A stretch of DNA of 64,000 nt, taken from positions 1-64,000 of the forward strand of contig NZ_PUIP01000027.1 in the NCBI RefSeq assembly GCF_002968015.1. The letters are read 5' to 3'. Under the pieces are notes generated by a model. It was not told the DNA's origin. It saw only the letters and a program-made list of their open reading frames with translations, and ran no database searches. Position 1 is the first letter of the stretch. Each line of letters begins with the position of its first letter. Positions 28,717 to 37,380 of the stretch are shown here, one piece after another. Both the position numbers and the translations under genes were made by a program. This DNA is from Massilia phosphatilytica (GTDB lineage: Bacteria; Pseudomonadota; Gammaproteobacteria; Burkholderiales; Burkholderiaceae_D).

Positions 28717-29030
28717 ACATACCAGCCATTGTTGAGCTGGACGGTGCGGTAGCGCACACTGGCGCGCGCATCGGTGATGCGTTAGGTATGCCACGGTCGC
28801 CGGCCTCTGCTCTTGCTAGTCTGCAAGCATGGCAGTCCCCGTCTCCAATCGAAAACTCTATGCGATGAAACGCATGTCACTCGCGCTGCAGCGCGCGGCG
28901 GCGGCACGGCCGCTCGGGCCGTCCACCGACCGCGCACTGCGCTGGGCCGCGGTGTGGGGCGTCGTGGCCGGTATCCGGACGCCGCGGACGCGGATCCGGT
29001 TGCGGCGGACGACGCTGGTTGGCACCGCGT
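28717..29030. other. intergenic stretch before pilC, no supported gene
   Basis: About 310 bp between the zinc-ribbon gene and the 3' end of pilC. A plus-strand frame of 74 codons starts at 28829 (MAVPVSNRKLYAMK) and ends 23 bp inside pilC at 29053. It is arginine-rich, lacks a ribosome site and matches no family I know, so it is not called as a gene. No clear terminator was found. Confidence 0.4.
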
Positions 29031-30269
29031 TCAGACCACGGACCCCAGCTTGAAGATGGGCAGATACATGGCCACGACGAGGCCGCCGATCAGCACGCCC
29101 AGCACGACCATGATCAGGGGCTCCATCAGCGACGACAGCGCCTTGACGGCCTCGTCCACTTCTTCCTCGTAGAAGTCGGCCACCTTGCCCAGCATGCCGT
29201 CCAGGGCACCGGATTCCTCGCCGATGGAGACCATTTGCGTGACCATATTCGGGAAGACATTGGCGTTCTGCATCGCGACAGTCAGGCTCGTGCCCGTGCT
29301 GACTTCCGTCTGGATTTTTTTCGTCGCCTCCAGGTAGACGTTGTTGCCGGCCGCGCCGCCGACGGAGTCCAGCGCTTCCACGAGCGGCACGCCGGCCGCG
29401 AACATCGTCGACAGCGTGCGGGTCCAGCGGGCGATCGTCCCCTTGCGGATCACGTCGCCGAACACGGGGAGGCGCAGCAGGATGCGGTCCATCGCCTGCT
29501 GCACCTTGAGCGAGCGGCGCCAGGCCTGGAAGAAGAAGTACAGGGCGCCGAAGATCGACCCGAAGATGATGTACCACCATTGCACGACGAAATCGGAGAT
29601 GCCCATCACGATCAGGGTCGGCGCCGGCAGGTTCGCGCCGAAGCTGGAGAACACGGATTTGAACGCGGGCACCACCCAGATCATGATCACGGCCGTGACG
29701 ATGAAAGCGATGGCCATGATCGCGCATGGGTACATCAGCGCACCCTTGATCTTGCTCTTCAGCGCGAGCGTCTTTTCCTTGTAGATCGCCAGGCGCGTCA
29801 GCAAGTCTTCGAGGATACCGGCCTGCTCGCCGGCGCCGACGAGGTTGCAGAACAGGGGATCGAAGTACAACGGGTATTTGCGGAACGCGTTGTTCAGGCT
29901 GGTACCCGTTTCGATGTCGGCGCGCAGGTCCATGATCAGCTTGGACATCGACGGATTCGCATGGCCCTTGCCGACGATATCGAACGATTGCAGCAACGGC
30001 ACGCCGGCCTTCATCATCGTGGCCAGCTGGCGCGTGAACAGCGTGAGGTCCTTGTCCTGGATCTTCTTGCCGCTGCGATAGACCTTCTTCTTGACCTTGG
30101 TGACCATGATGCCCTGGCGGCGCAGGGTCACGTTCACGATGGTTTCGCCCCCGGCGCGCATTTCGCCGCGGACGGTCTTGCCGGTCTTGTCCTTGCCTTC
30201 CCAGGCGAAGATGTGTTCCTTGACCTGCGCGTTGGGTGCGCGGCGAGCCGGAGCGGATGTCGTTGCCAT
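29031..30269 (-). CDS. pilC: type IV pilus inner membrane platform protein PilC
   Basis: Platform protein that couples the PilB motor to pilin assembly. The 412-residue product has two T2SSF domains (about 80-200 and 280-405), each ending with hydrophobic segments; characteristic stretches are FTRQLATMMKAGVPLLQSFD in the first and WTRTLSTMFAAGVPLVEALD in the second. The C-terminus ends VAMYLPIFKLGSVV, typical of PilC. It lies 9 bp downstream of pilB on the minus strand. pilD would normally follow but is 9.7 kb away beyond the variable block. Confidence 0.96.
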   Translation of the reverse strand: MATTSAPARRAPNAQVKEHIFAWEGKDKTGKTVRGEMRAGGETIVNVTLRRQGIMVTKVKKKVYRSGKKIQDKDLTLFTRQLATMMKAGVPLLQSFDIVGKGHANPSMSKLIMDLRADIETGTSLNNAFRKYPLYFDPLFCNLVGAGEQAGILEDLLTRLAIYKEKTLALKSKIKGALMYPCAIMAIAFIVTAVIMIWVVPAFKSVFSSFGANLPAPTLIVMGISDFVVQWWYIIFGSIFGALYFFFQAWRRSLKVQQAMDRILLRLPVFGDVIRKGTIARWTRTLSTMFAAGVPLVEALDSVGGAAGNNVYLEATKKIQTEVSTGTSLTVAMQNANVFPNMVTQMVSIGEESGALDGMLGKVADFYEEEVDEAVKALSSLMEPLIMVVLGVLIGGLVVAMYLPIFKLGSVV

Positions 30270-30278
30270 GGTGGGTCC

Positions 30279-32009
30279 TTATTCGTTCGTGCAGCCGAGC
30301 ACTTCTTCGAGACTGGTGAGGCCTTGTTTCACTTTCAACAGGCCGGAGCGGCGCAGCGAGTTCACGCCCTCGGCCTCGGCCTGGGCGGCGATCTGCATGG
30401 CGTTGCCGTGCCCGAGGATCAACGCTTCGATCGCGGGCGTGATCGGCATGATCTGGTAGATGCCCACGCGGCCCTTGTAGCCGGAGCCCAGGCAGCGCTC
30501 GCAGCCGACGGGGCCGTAGGGTTTCCAGTCGCCGTCGAAATCGGTGTCGCGGAAGCCCGCGGCCTTCAGCGTGTCGCGTCCGATGTCGAGCGGCTGCTTG
30601 CACGTGCACAGGCGGCGCGCGAGGCGTTGCGCCGTGATCAGGATGACGGACGACGCGATGTTGAAGGGCGCCACGCCCATGTTCATCAGGCGCGTCAGGG
30701 TCGATGGCGCATCGTTCGTGTGCAGCGTGGAAAACACCATGTGGCCCGTCTGCGCCGCCTTGATGGCGATGTCGGCCGTTTCCAGGTCGCGGATCTCGCC
30801 GACCATGATGATGTCCGGATCCTGGCGCAGGAACGCCTTCAGCGCGATGGGGAACGTGAGGCCCGCCCTTTCGTTGACGTTGACCTGGTTCACGCCCGGC
30901 AGGTTGATCTCGGCCGGGTCTTCCGCGGTGGAGATATTGATCCCCGGCTTATTCAACAGGTTCAGGCAGCTGTACAGCGACACGGTCTTGCCGGAGCCCG
31001 TCGGCCCGGTCACGAGCACCATGCCGTACGGCCGCGTGATGGCATCGATCAGCAACGCCTTCTGGTCGGGGTCGTAGCCGAGCGCGTCGATGCCCATCTG
31101 GGCCTGCGTCGCGTCGAGGATACGCATGACCGTCTTTTCGCCAAACAGGGTCGGCAACGTGCTCACACGGAAATCGATCGTCTTCGTGGGCGACAGCACG
31201 AGGCGCATGCGGCCGTCCTGCGGCACGCGCTTTTCCGAGATATCGAGCTTGGCCAGCACCTTGATGCGCGAGACGAGCTTGTCGCGGATCGACAGCGGCG
31301 GCGCGAGATGGTCGCGCAGCACACCGTCCACGCGCAGGCGGATGCGGTACTGCTTTTCGTAGGGCTCGAAGTGGATGTCCGACGCGCCGAGCGTGATCGC
31401 ATCCATCAGCACCTTGTTCAGGAAGCGCACGATCGGCGCGTCCTCGACTTCCGCCGCGGCGGCCGCTTCCGCCGCCTGCGTCGGCGCTTCTTCCTCGGCG
31501 AACTCGATGTCGCCTTCCTCGCCGGCCAGCTCGCTCAAGTCCTGTTCGGCGCTCTTGGCGATGGTCGCCAGCAGCGCCAGCAGCGTGTCGTGCGCGACGA
31601 TCACCGGCTCGACCGTCGATTCGCTCTGGAACTTGATCTGGTCGAGCGCCTGCGTGTTCGTCGGGTCGGACAGTGCCACCGACAATTTGTTGCCCCTGCG
31701 TGCCAGCGCGATGACGCGCTGGGCCTGCATCAGCTTCGGGTCGATCGCGTTGACGGGCAGGGCGTCCTGGCTGAAGGAGGCGAGGTCGAGCAGGGGGTAG
31801 CCGAAGGTCTCGGCGCAGAAGACGGCCAGGGATTTCGCATCGATGGAGCTGCTGCCGAGCAAGGTGTCGATGAAACCGGCCTTGTCGGCGGACGCCTTCT
31901 TTTGCAAGGTGTCCGCCTGGGGCAAGGTCAGCCGCCCGGCCTGTACCAGCGCACGCGCCAGCCCGGGCAACGCCGTGCCAGGGATGGTGTTGGGGAGGAC
32001 TGCTGCCAT
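30279..32009 (-). CDS. pilB: type IV pilus assembly ATPase PilB
   Basis: Hexameric motor that powers pilus extension. The 576-residue product has an N-terminal MshEN-type domain (about 25-150), then the ATPase core: Walker A GPTGSGKT at about residues 334-341, Asp box and Walker B in DIIMVGEIRD near residue 400, His box GHMVFSTLHTND near 420, and tetracysteine zinc site CTCK...CERC near residues 465-500. The start MAAVLPNTIPG at 32009 was chosen; the frame continues upstream to 32090 but lacks family similarity. pilC follows after 9 bp. No pilA was seen nearby. Confidence 0.95.
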   Translation of the reverse strand: MAAVLPNTIPGTALPGLARALVQAGRLTLPQADTLQKKASADKAGFIDTLLGSSSIDAKSLAVFCAETFGYPLLDLASFSQDALPVNAIDPKLMQAQRVIALARRGNKLSVALSDPTNTQALDQIKFQSESTVEPVIVAHDTLLALLATIAKSAEQDLSELAGEEGDIEFAEEEAPTQAAEAAAAAEVEDAPIVRFLNKVLMDAITLGASDIHFEPYEKQYRIRLRVDGVLRDHLAPPLSIRDKLVSRIKVLAKLDISEKRVPQDGRMRLVLSPTKTIDFRVSTLPTLFGEKTVMRILDATQAQMGIDALGYDPDQKALLIDAITRPYGMVLVTGPTGSGKTVSLYSCLNLLNKPGINISTAEDPAEINLPGVNQVNVNERAGLTFPIALKAFLRQDPDIIMVGEIRDLETADIAIKAAQTGHMVFSTLHTNDAPSTLTRLMNMGVAPFNIASSVILITAQRLARRLCTCKQPLDIGRDTLKAAGFRDTDFDGDWKPYGPVGCERCLGSGYKGRVGIYQIMPITPAIEALILGHGNAMQIAAQAEAEGVNSLRRSGLLKVKQGLTSLEEVLGCTNE

Positions 32010-32159
32010 ATGGTCAAGGTCGGAAGGACGACAGGAAGCCGGGCAGGTTGGACGGCCCCGGCGGATGGTCTCGATGATGCCCGTAGGCATCTAATAGGTC
32101 AAGACTTTGTCGTAGGGAAAGATGCGTGCATACCACGTGGATGAAATGGCATCTGATCG

Positions 32160-32175
32160 ACTCGAAATGTCGAGT
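32160..32175. promoter_or_regulatory. inverted repeat upstream of pilB
   Basis: ACTCGA-N4-TCGAGT (32160-32175), in the 215-bp gap between the CorC-like gene stop (32225) and pilB start (32009). Short hairpin with no T-run; could be a regulatory site for pilBC or a 3' hairpin of the upstream gene. Confidence 0.3.
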
Positions 32176-32224
32176 GAACAACATCGTTATTCGTCGTGCA
32201 AGGCACGCGGCCGGCCAGGCCCGA

Positions 32225-33532
32225 TCAGGCTGCCAGCCAGCGTTTGACCGCGACCGGCCGCAACAGTTTCACAACCTTGATGGCCTGGTTCTGCACCTGC
32301 ACGACTTCGATCACGCAGTTGCCGATCTTGAGGGCGATGGGGAATTCCGGAATCTCCTGCAACTGTTCCAGCAGCAGGCCGTTGACGGTCTTCGGGCCGT
32401 CGAGGGGCAGGTCGAGGCCCAGTTTTTTATTGATGTCGCGCAGCGGCGTCGTACCTTCCAGCAGCACTTCGCCCTGGGCGCTCCACGCCATCGCGTCGCT
32501 GCGAGCGGCGCCCGGCGTGGACGTCGTGAAGTCGCCGATCATTTCCTCGATGATGTCTTCGAGCGTGACGAGGCCTTGCACTTCGCCGTATTCGTCCACG
32601 ATGATGCCCAGGCGCTCCTTGTTTTCCTGGAAATACTGGAGTTGCGTGAAGACGCCCGTGTCTTGCGGAATGAAGTAGGGTTCCGTCAACAGTTCGCGGA
32701 AGTGCTCGATCGTGAGGTCGTCTTCTTCGTTCAGCAGCGCGACGGCCTTGCGCACGTGCAGGATGCCGACGATGCGGTTGATCTCGCCCTCGTACACCGG
32801 CAGCTTGTTGTGATAGCACGTGGTCAGCTCGGCCTTGAGGTCGTCGACCGGCAGCGCGAGGTTCAGCGCCTCGATCTGGCTGCGCGGCGTCATGATGTCT
32901 TCGACGGAAATCTTTTCCAGTTCGAACAGGTTCAGCAGGATGCTCTTGTGCTTTTGCGGGATATAGCTGCCCGCTTCCAGTACGACGGAGCGCAATTCCT
33001 CCGGTGACAGTCTCTGCTGGGCATCCGCATGGCCCACGCCCACGCCGCGGATGCGCAGCAGGCGCAGCAGGCCATTGACGAACAGGTTGACGAACCAGAT
33101 CGCCGGCTTCGCGACCTTCATCAGTGCACGCAGCACATAACTGGAACCGAGCGAGATGCGCTCCGGATACGTGGCGCCGATGATCTTGGGAGAGATCTCC
33201 GCGAACACGATCAGCAGGAACGCGACGACCGCCGTGGCGATCGTGATCACGCTTTCCTCGTGGCCAAAGAACAGGATGGCGATCGCGGTGACGAGTGCGG
33301 TCGCCATCGCATTGATCAGCGTATTGGCGATGAGGACCAGGGACAGCAGTTTATCCGTGCGGTCCAGCAGCCACAGCGTGGTGATGGCGGCGCGGTTGCC
33401 CCGCTTCGCGAGATGGCGCAGGCGATATTTGTTGGCCGCCATCAGGGCGGTTTCCGCCATCGCGAAGAAGGCCGAGCAGAGGATCAGGAGGGCGAGTGCG
33501 AGAATGAGCACCCAAAGTGGTACGGTTTCCAA
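32225..33532 (-). CDS. CNNM/CorC-type membrane protein with CBS domains
   Basis: Predicted magnesium/cobalt efflux or homeostasis protein. The 435-residue product has the DUF21 membrane domain (about 1-190; AFFAMAETALMAANKYRL, TLINAMATALVTAIAILFFG, FAEISPKIIGA), a CBS pair (about 210-340; VEDIMTPRSQIEALN, QGLVTLEDIIEEMIGD), and a C-terminal CorC_HlyC domain ending in QAIKVVKLLRPVAVKRW. The start is TTG at 33532 (METVPLWVLI), which begins directly at the first membrane segment. It lies upstream of pilB on the same strand with a 215-bp gap. Confidence 0.9.
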   Translation of the reverse strand: METVPLWVLILALALLILCSAFFAMAETALMAANKYRLRHLAKRGNRAAITTLWLLDRTDKLLSLVLIANTLINAMATALVTAIAILFFGHEESVITIATAVVAFLLIVFAEISPKIIGATYPERISLGSSYVLRALMKVAKPAIWFVNLFVNGLLRLLRIRGVGVGHADAQQRLSPEELRSVVLEAGSYIPQKHKSILLNLFELEKISVEDIMTPRSQIEALNLALPVDDLKAELTTCYHNKLPVYEGEINRIVGILHVRKAVALLNEEDDLTIEHFRELLTEPYFIPQDTGVFTQLQYFQENKERLGIIVDEYGEVQGLVTLEDIIEEMIGDFTTSTPGAARSDAMAWSAQGEVLLEGTTPLRDINKKLGLDLPLDGPKTVNGLLLEQLQEIPEFPIALKIGNCVIEVVQVQNQAIKVVKLLRPVAVKRWLAA

Positions 33533-33618
33533 GGATCACCGTGAAGAATCGTCGGGAAACTGGCGAAGCCAGCGCAGAGGCCGATTCTAAGACAAGGGGA
33601 GGGGGCTTGCAAGTTTGG

Positions 33619-34434
33619 CTAGAGAGGCGGGGTGCGCGGATTCAGGCTGTCGACCATCGAACTCGGGATCAGGATGGTGGCGCCGCGCTCCTTCGTCGTT
33701 TCGTAGATGATGTTCATCGCCCGCAGTTGCAGGGCCGCCGGGTGGCCCGCATACATGTCGGCCGCTTCCACGAATTTCCCGGCGATGGCGGCTTCGGCGG
33801 AGCCGAGGATGACGCGTGCCTGCTTCTCGCGTTCGGCCTGGGCCTGGCGCGACATCGCATCCTGCAGCACGACGGGAATGGCGACATCGCGGATTTCGAC
33901 CGAACCGACGGAGATGCCCCACGGCGCCGTCTTCTGGCCGATCGATTCCTTGAGCTGCGCGTCCGCTTCCTTGCGCTCGGAGAGCAGTGCCGTCAGCATC
34001 GACATGCCGATCATTTCCCGCAGCGACGTCTGGGCCACCCGGTCGATCGCCTCGCGGTAATTCGTGATTGCCAGCGCGGCTTTCTCGGCATCGTGCACGT
34101 GCCAGAAGATGATGGCGTCGACGTTGACCGGGACCGTATCCTTGGTCAACGCCTGCTCCGCGTTGAAGGCCGTCGTCTGGATGCGCACGTCGATGACGGC
34201 GATCACGTTGTCGATGACGGGCACGATGGCGAACAGGCCGGCACCCTTGACGCTATGGAGTTTCCCCAGCCTCAGGATGACGAATTTCTGCCACGTGTTC
34301 GCCATCTTCAGCGAGAACGCGAGAACCACGGCGAGGACGACGAACGCCAGTCCGGCGGGCGAGTTGAACCAGTACGTCAGCACGATGCCGACGCCAAGGC
34401 TGACGGCGACCAGGAACGAGGTGACCGGATTCAT
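33619..34434 (-). CDS. SPFH/stomatin-like protein (slipin)
   Basis: Membrane-anchored band-7 protein thought to organise membrane microdomains. The 271-residue product has two N-terminal hydrophobic segments (about 5-40), an SPFH domain (about 48-200; FVILRLGKLHSVKGAGLFAI, DTVPVNVDAIIFWHV, LREMIGMSMLTALLSERKEAD) and a C-terminal coiled coil (SRQAQAEREKQARVILGSAEAAIA). It ends with a short hydrophilic tail. It follows the DUF-type stress gene by 4 bp, likely the same operon. An NfeD partner, common for slipins, is not next to it. Confidence 0.9.
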   Translation of the reverse strand: MNPVTSFLVAVSLGVGIVLTYWFNSPAGLAFVVLAVVLAFSLKMANTWQKFVILRLGKLHSVKGAGLFAIVPVIDNVIAVIDVRIQTTAFNAEQALTKDTVPVNVDAIIFWHVHDAEKAALAITNYREAIDRVAQTSLREMIGMSMLTALLSERKEADAQLKESIGQKTAPWGISVGSVEIRDVAIPVVLQDAMSRQAQAEREKQARVILGSAEAAIAGKFVEAADMYAGHPAALQLRAMNIIYETTKERGATILIPSSMVDSLNPRTPPL

Positions 34435-34438
34435 GATG

Positions 34439-35146
34439 TCAGTGATGCATCCGTTCCCAGCCGTGGCGCATGGCCAGCTTGACCTTGTCCCAGGCGGACG
34501 CCTCGCTGCCGGCGTGCCTGCGCTCCCAGTCGTTCTTCAGCACGGGTTCGACGTCTTCCCATGTCTGCTCGGGGACCTTGTCGTCGGTGCGCGGCGCGTT
34601 GCCGCCGGCAGGCGCGGCCCACACGGCGTCATCGTCCGGGGCGTCCCACCGCGCGATACTGCCCAACGTTTCCTTGAACGTGTTGCCGGCGGGCGGTGCG
34701 TCGGCGTTCTGGGTGCCGAAATAATGGCTGTCTTCATGCGGATGATGCTGCAGGGCGCCGGGCGCGGTGCCTGGCGGGTAGTCGCGGCGCGGCGCCGCGG
34801 GTCCCATCCAGGCGGCTCGATCACCCTCGTCGGGAACGTCTTCGAGGCCGGTCGGGTGGTATTGCCCCATGATGCCGACGGCGCGCGCGGCTTCCGGATC
34901 GGTTGCCGTCGCGAGGCTGACGATATGGCGTTCGGGCATGGACGTGGCGCCGGACTGCGCACGCCGGCGATACAGGGTAGCGAGCAGCCGCGCGGCGGCG
35001 GTATGCCGGAGCGGCGTGTCCGCTTCCGTCACGGGCATGCTCGAGAGCGCCATGTCGGCGCGTGGGTAGCCGGATGCCAGCAATGCGTCCAGGGCGTGCT
35101 GGGCATCGCTGCGTTGGTCGAAAACTGCTTTCAAGGTGTGACGCAT
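34439..35146 (-). CDS. conserved hypothetical protein, stress-type N-terminal domain
   Basis: The 235-residue product begins with a domain like those of general stress proteins (YflT-like): KAVFDQRSDAQHALDALLASGYPRADMALSSM (about 6-37) and a later IVSLATATDPEAARAVGIMGQYHP. The middle is rich in Pro, Asp and His, and the C-terminus has repeated tryptophan-containing helices (WEDVEPVLKNDWERRH, WDKVKLAMRHGWERMHH). No membrane segment. It is 4 bp upstream of the slipin gene on the same strand. Function unknown; the stress link is from family similarity only. Confidence 0.7.
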   Translation of the reverse strand: MRHTLKAVFDQRSDAQHALDALLASGYPRADMALSSMPVTEADTPLRHTAAARLLATLYRRRAQSGATSMPERHIVSLATATDPEAARAVGIMGQYHPTGLEDVPDEGDRAAWMGPAAPRRDYPPGTAPGALQHHPHEDSHYFGTQNADAPPAGNTFKETLGSIARWDAPDDDAVWAAPAGGNAPRTDDKVPEQTWEDVEPVLKNDWERRHAGSEASAWDKVKLAMRHGWERMHH

Positions 35147-35338
35147 GATGATCTCCCCGATGTCTCATGGAGAGCGTCGTGCCGGCGAGTGGCCGCCGCT
35201 GGCGGCCGGGTTCCGTGCGTTGCCGTTGATTCCGCGCGACCAGGTCGGTCACTTCATGCAGTACGGCGCTTGAGATCTACAGCATACTCCGAATCCGAAC
35301 AGGGTGCGCATTGTCTTGCGCGGATCGCGCACGGAAGA

Positions 35339-36898
35339 TCAGCCGCGCGCCAGCGCCAGCCGTGCCTGGCCGACGGGTGCACCGGCCGCCAGCTTGAACT
35401 GCGCCAGCGCCCCCGACAACTGCCCGGTCTGCTCCGCCAGCGATTCCGCCGCCGCCGACGCTTCCTCGACGAGCGCCGAGTTCTGCTGGGTCATCTGGTC
35501 CATGTCGTCGATGGCGCGGCCGATCTGTTCGATGCCTTCGGCCTGGCGCTGGCCCGCGACGCTGATCTCGGCCATGATGTCGTGCACCTTGCGCACGGAC
35601 GCGACGATCTGTTCCATCGTGGCGCCCGCTTCATCGACAAGCGCGCTGCCCGCGTCGACCTTGGCGACGGAATCGCCGATCAATTGCTTGATCTCCTTGG
35701 CGGCGGCGGCCGAGCGCTGCGCCAGGTTGCGCACCTCGCCCGCGACGACGGCGAAGCCGCGGCCCTGTTCGCCGGCCCTGGCCGCTTCCACCGCGGCGTT
35801 CAGCGCGAGGATGTTGGTCTGGAAGGCGATGCCGTCGATGACGGAAATGATCTCGACGATCTGCTTCGCGGACGCGTTGATCGCGCCCATCGTGGACACC
35901 ACGTTGCCGACCACATCGCCGCCGCGGGTGGCGATGTCGGTGGCGGACACGACGAGTGCGTTCGCCTGGTTCGTGTTGGCGGCGTTCGTCTTGACGGTGT
36001 CGGTCAGCGATTCGACGGCGCGCGTCGTGTTCTCCAGGCTGCCGGCCTGCGATTCCGTGCGGCTGGCCAGGTCGGCATTGCCGCTGGCGATCTCGGCGCT
36101 GGCCGTGGCGATGGTCTCGGCCGACGTCTTGATGCCGGACACCATCGTCGCCAGGCGCGTGCGCATTTCCTGCAGCGCGACCAGCAGGCTGTGCTGGTCG
36201 CCGGCGTCGAGGCGGATGTCCATCGACAGGTCGCCGGCCGCGACGGCACGCGTGATCTCGCGCGCGTATTCCGGTTCGCCGCCCAGTTGCTGCCAGATGG
36301 TGCGGATGACGAACCACGACACGCCGATGAGCGTGGCGATCACGATCAGCGCCGTGATGATGGTGACGGACAGCACGCGGCGCACGCTCGTGGCGCTCTT
36401 CGCGATGCCGTCCTTGAATTGTTGCTGGGCCTGCTCGTTGAACTTGGCGACGTCGGCATTGAGCACCGTCAGCGCGCCCTGCATGCGTTGCACGGTCGCC
36501 TGCGGATCGCCCTGTTCGAGTTCCAGCATGATCCTGGCGGCCGAGACGGCCGGCGCATAGTAATCCTCGAATTCCTTGGTGAGGCGCTTGCCGGTGGCAT
36601 CCATGCCCGGGATCCTGGTCACGTCGGCCAGCTTGGCGCGGACCTTGTTGGCCTGGTCGCCGATCTGGGTGATGCGCGCCTTGTCGCCTTCGGAGACGGC
36701 ATCGCGCAAGCCGTCGGTGATGCCTTGCAGGTCCGCCGTCAACGCCTTCGCCGTGCCCAGCGCCGGGTAATCCACGGCTTCGGTCGTGTGGATCGAGTCG
36801 AGGGCGCCGCTCGCGATACTGGCAGAGACCGCCACGCCGAGGCCGAAGATGATGGTCGAGATGACGGGGAGTGCCCAGATCTTGCGCTTGATGCTCAT
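35339..36898 (-). CDS. methyl-accepting chemotaxis protein
   Basis: Transmembrane chemoreceptor. The 519-residue product has TM1 (about 9-30), a periplasmic helical-bundle ligand domain (about 31-185), TM2 (about 187-210; [20 protein letters not shown]), a HAMP domain (about 212-265) and a signalling region with the conserved hairpin tip [20 protein letters not shown] (about 364-383), followed by [20 protein letters not shown]. No C-terminal pentapeptide. It is the last gene of a porin/binding-protein/MCP set on the minus strand (64 bp after the binding protein gene), which hints at its ligand. The signalling partners are not in the window. Confidence 0.93.
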   Translation of the reverse strand: MSIKRKIWALPVISTIIFGLGVAVSASIASGALDSIHTTEAVDYPALGTAKALTADLQGITDGLRDAVSEGDKARITQIGDQANKVRAKLADVTRIPGMDATGKRLTKEFEDYYAPAVSAARIMLELEQGDPQATVQRMQGALTVLNADVAKFNEQAQQQFKDGIAKSATSVRRVLSVTIITALIVIATLIGVSWFVIRTIWQQLGGEPEYAREITRAVAAGDLSMDIRLDAGDQHSLLVALQEMRTRLATMVSGIKTSAETIATASAEIASGNADLASRTESQAGSLENTTRAVESLTDTVKTNAANTNQANALVVSATDIATRGGDVVGNVVSTMGAINASAKQIVEIISVIDGIAFQTNILALNAAVEAARAGEQGRGFAVVAGEVRNLAQRSAAAAKEIKQLIGDSVAKVDAGSALVDEAGATMEQIVASVRKVHDIMAEISVAGQRQAEGIEQIGRAIDDMDQMTQQNSALVEEASAAAESLAEQTGQLSGALAQFKLAAGAPVGQARLALARG

Positions 36899-36962
36899 GC
36901 CGTTTCCTTAAGTTCAACAGCCCGCCGCCGGAACACCGGGGGCGGGCAGTGGGTGTGGATGC

Positions 36963-37370
36963 TTACGGTGCCGTGTAGATCACTTTGACCGAGGCGTCGA
37001 CCGCGCTCTTGTCGATGTAGCCGATGGCCTTCGGATCGCTTGCCACCATCTTCTTGACGGCGGCGCTGTCCGCCGCTTCCTTCGGCATCGTGGCCTTGCC
37101 GGTGAATACCAGCTTGGACCACAAGGACTTGACCTGGGACGCGTCCTTGTCCGTCACCTTCTTGTAGAACTCGGCGCGGACGGGATTGCTTTCCGGCTGG
37201 TCGATCGGGCTCATCGCGCTGGATTTACCGAGGAAAAATTGCGCGACCTGGTCTTTCGTCATCGAGGCTTCGGCGGCCTTCGGGTTCACGACGACCACCA
37301 CTTCCGCCATGGCGGGCAGGGCCAGGAACAGCGCGGCGGCGGCGAGGCCGGTCTTGATCGGATATTTCAT
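36963..37370 (-). CDS. small periplasmic phosphate-binding-like protein
   Basis: The 135-residue product has a signal peptide (MKYPIKTGLAAAALFLALPAMA) and a single PBP-like lobe: VVVVVNPKAAEASMTKDQVAQFFLGKSS, FYKKVTDKDASQVKSLWSKLVFTGK and a late ASDPKAIGYIDKSAVDASVKVI, which resemble one domain of PstS-type binding proteins. It is far shorter than true PstS (about 330-350 aa), so it cannot form the normal two-lobe clamp. It lies 10 bp downstream of the porin gene and upstream of the chemoreceptor gene. Ligand unknown; phosphate is a guess from the family. Confidence 0.78.
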   Translation of the reverse strand: MKYPIKTGLAAAALFLALPAMAEVVVVVNPKAAEASMTKDQVAQFFLGKSSAMSPIDQPESNPVRAEFYKKVTDKDASQVKSLWSKLVFTGKATMPKEAADSAAVKKMVASDPKAIGYIDKSAVDASVKVIYTAP

Positions 37371-37380
37371 GGCCGTCCCC

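Noticed and set aside
28829-29053. 74-codon plus-strand frame before pilC
   Set aside because: Arg-rich product, no ribosome site, runs into the 3' end of pilC on the other strand; not enough to call a gene.
29019-32144. 1041-codon plus-strand frame opposite pilC-pilB
   Set aside because: Antisense of two intact pilus genes, low-complexity Arg/His/Asp-rich product.
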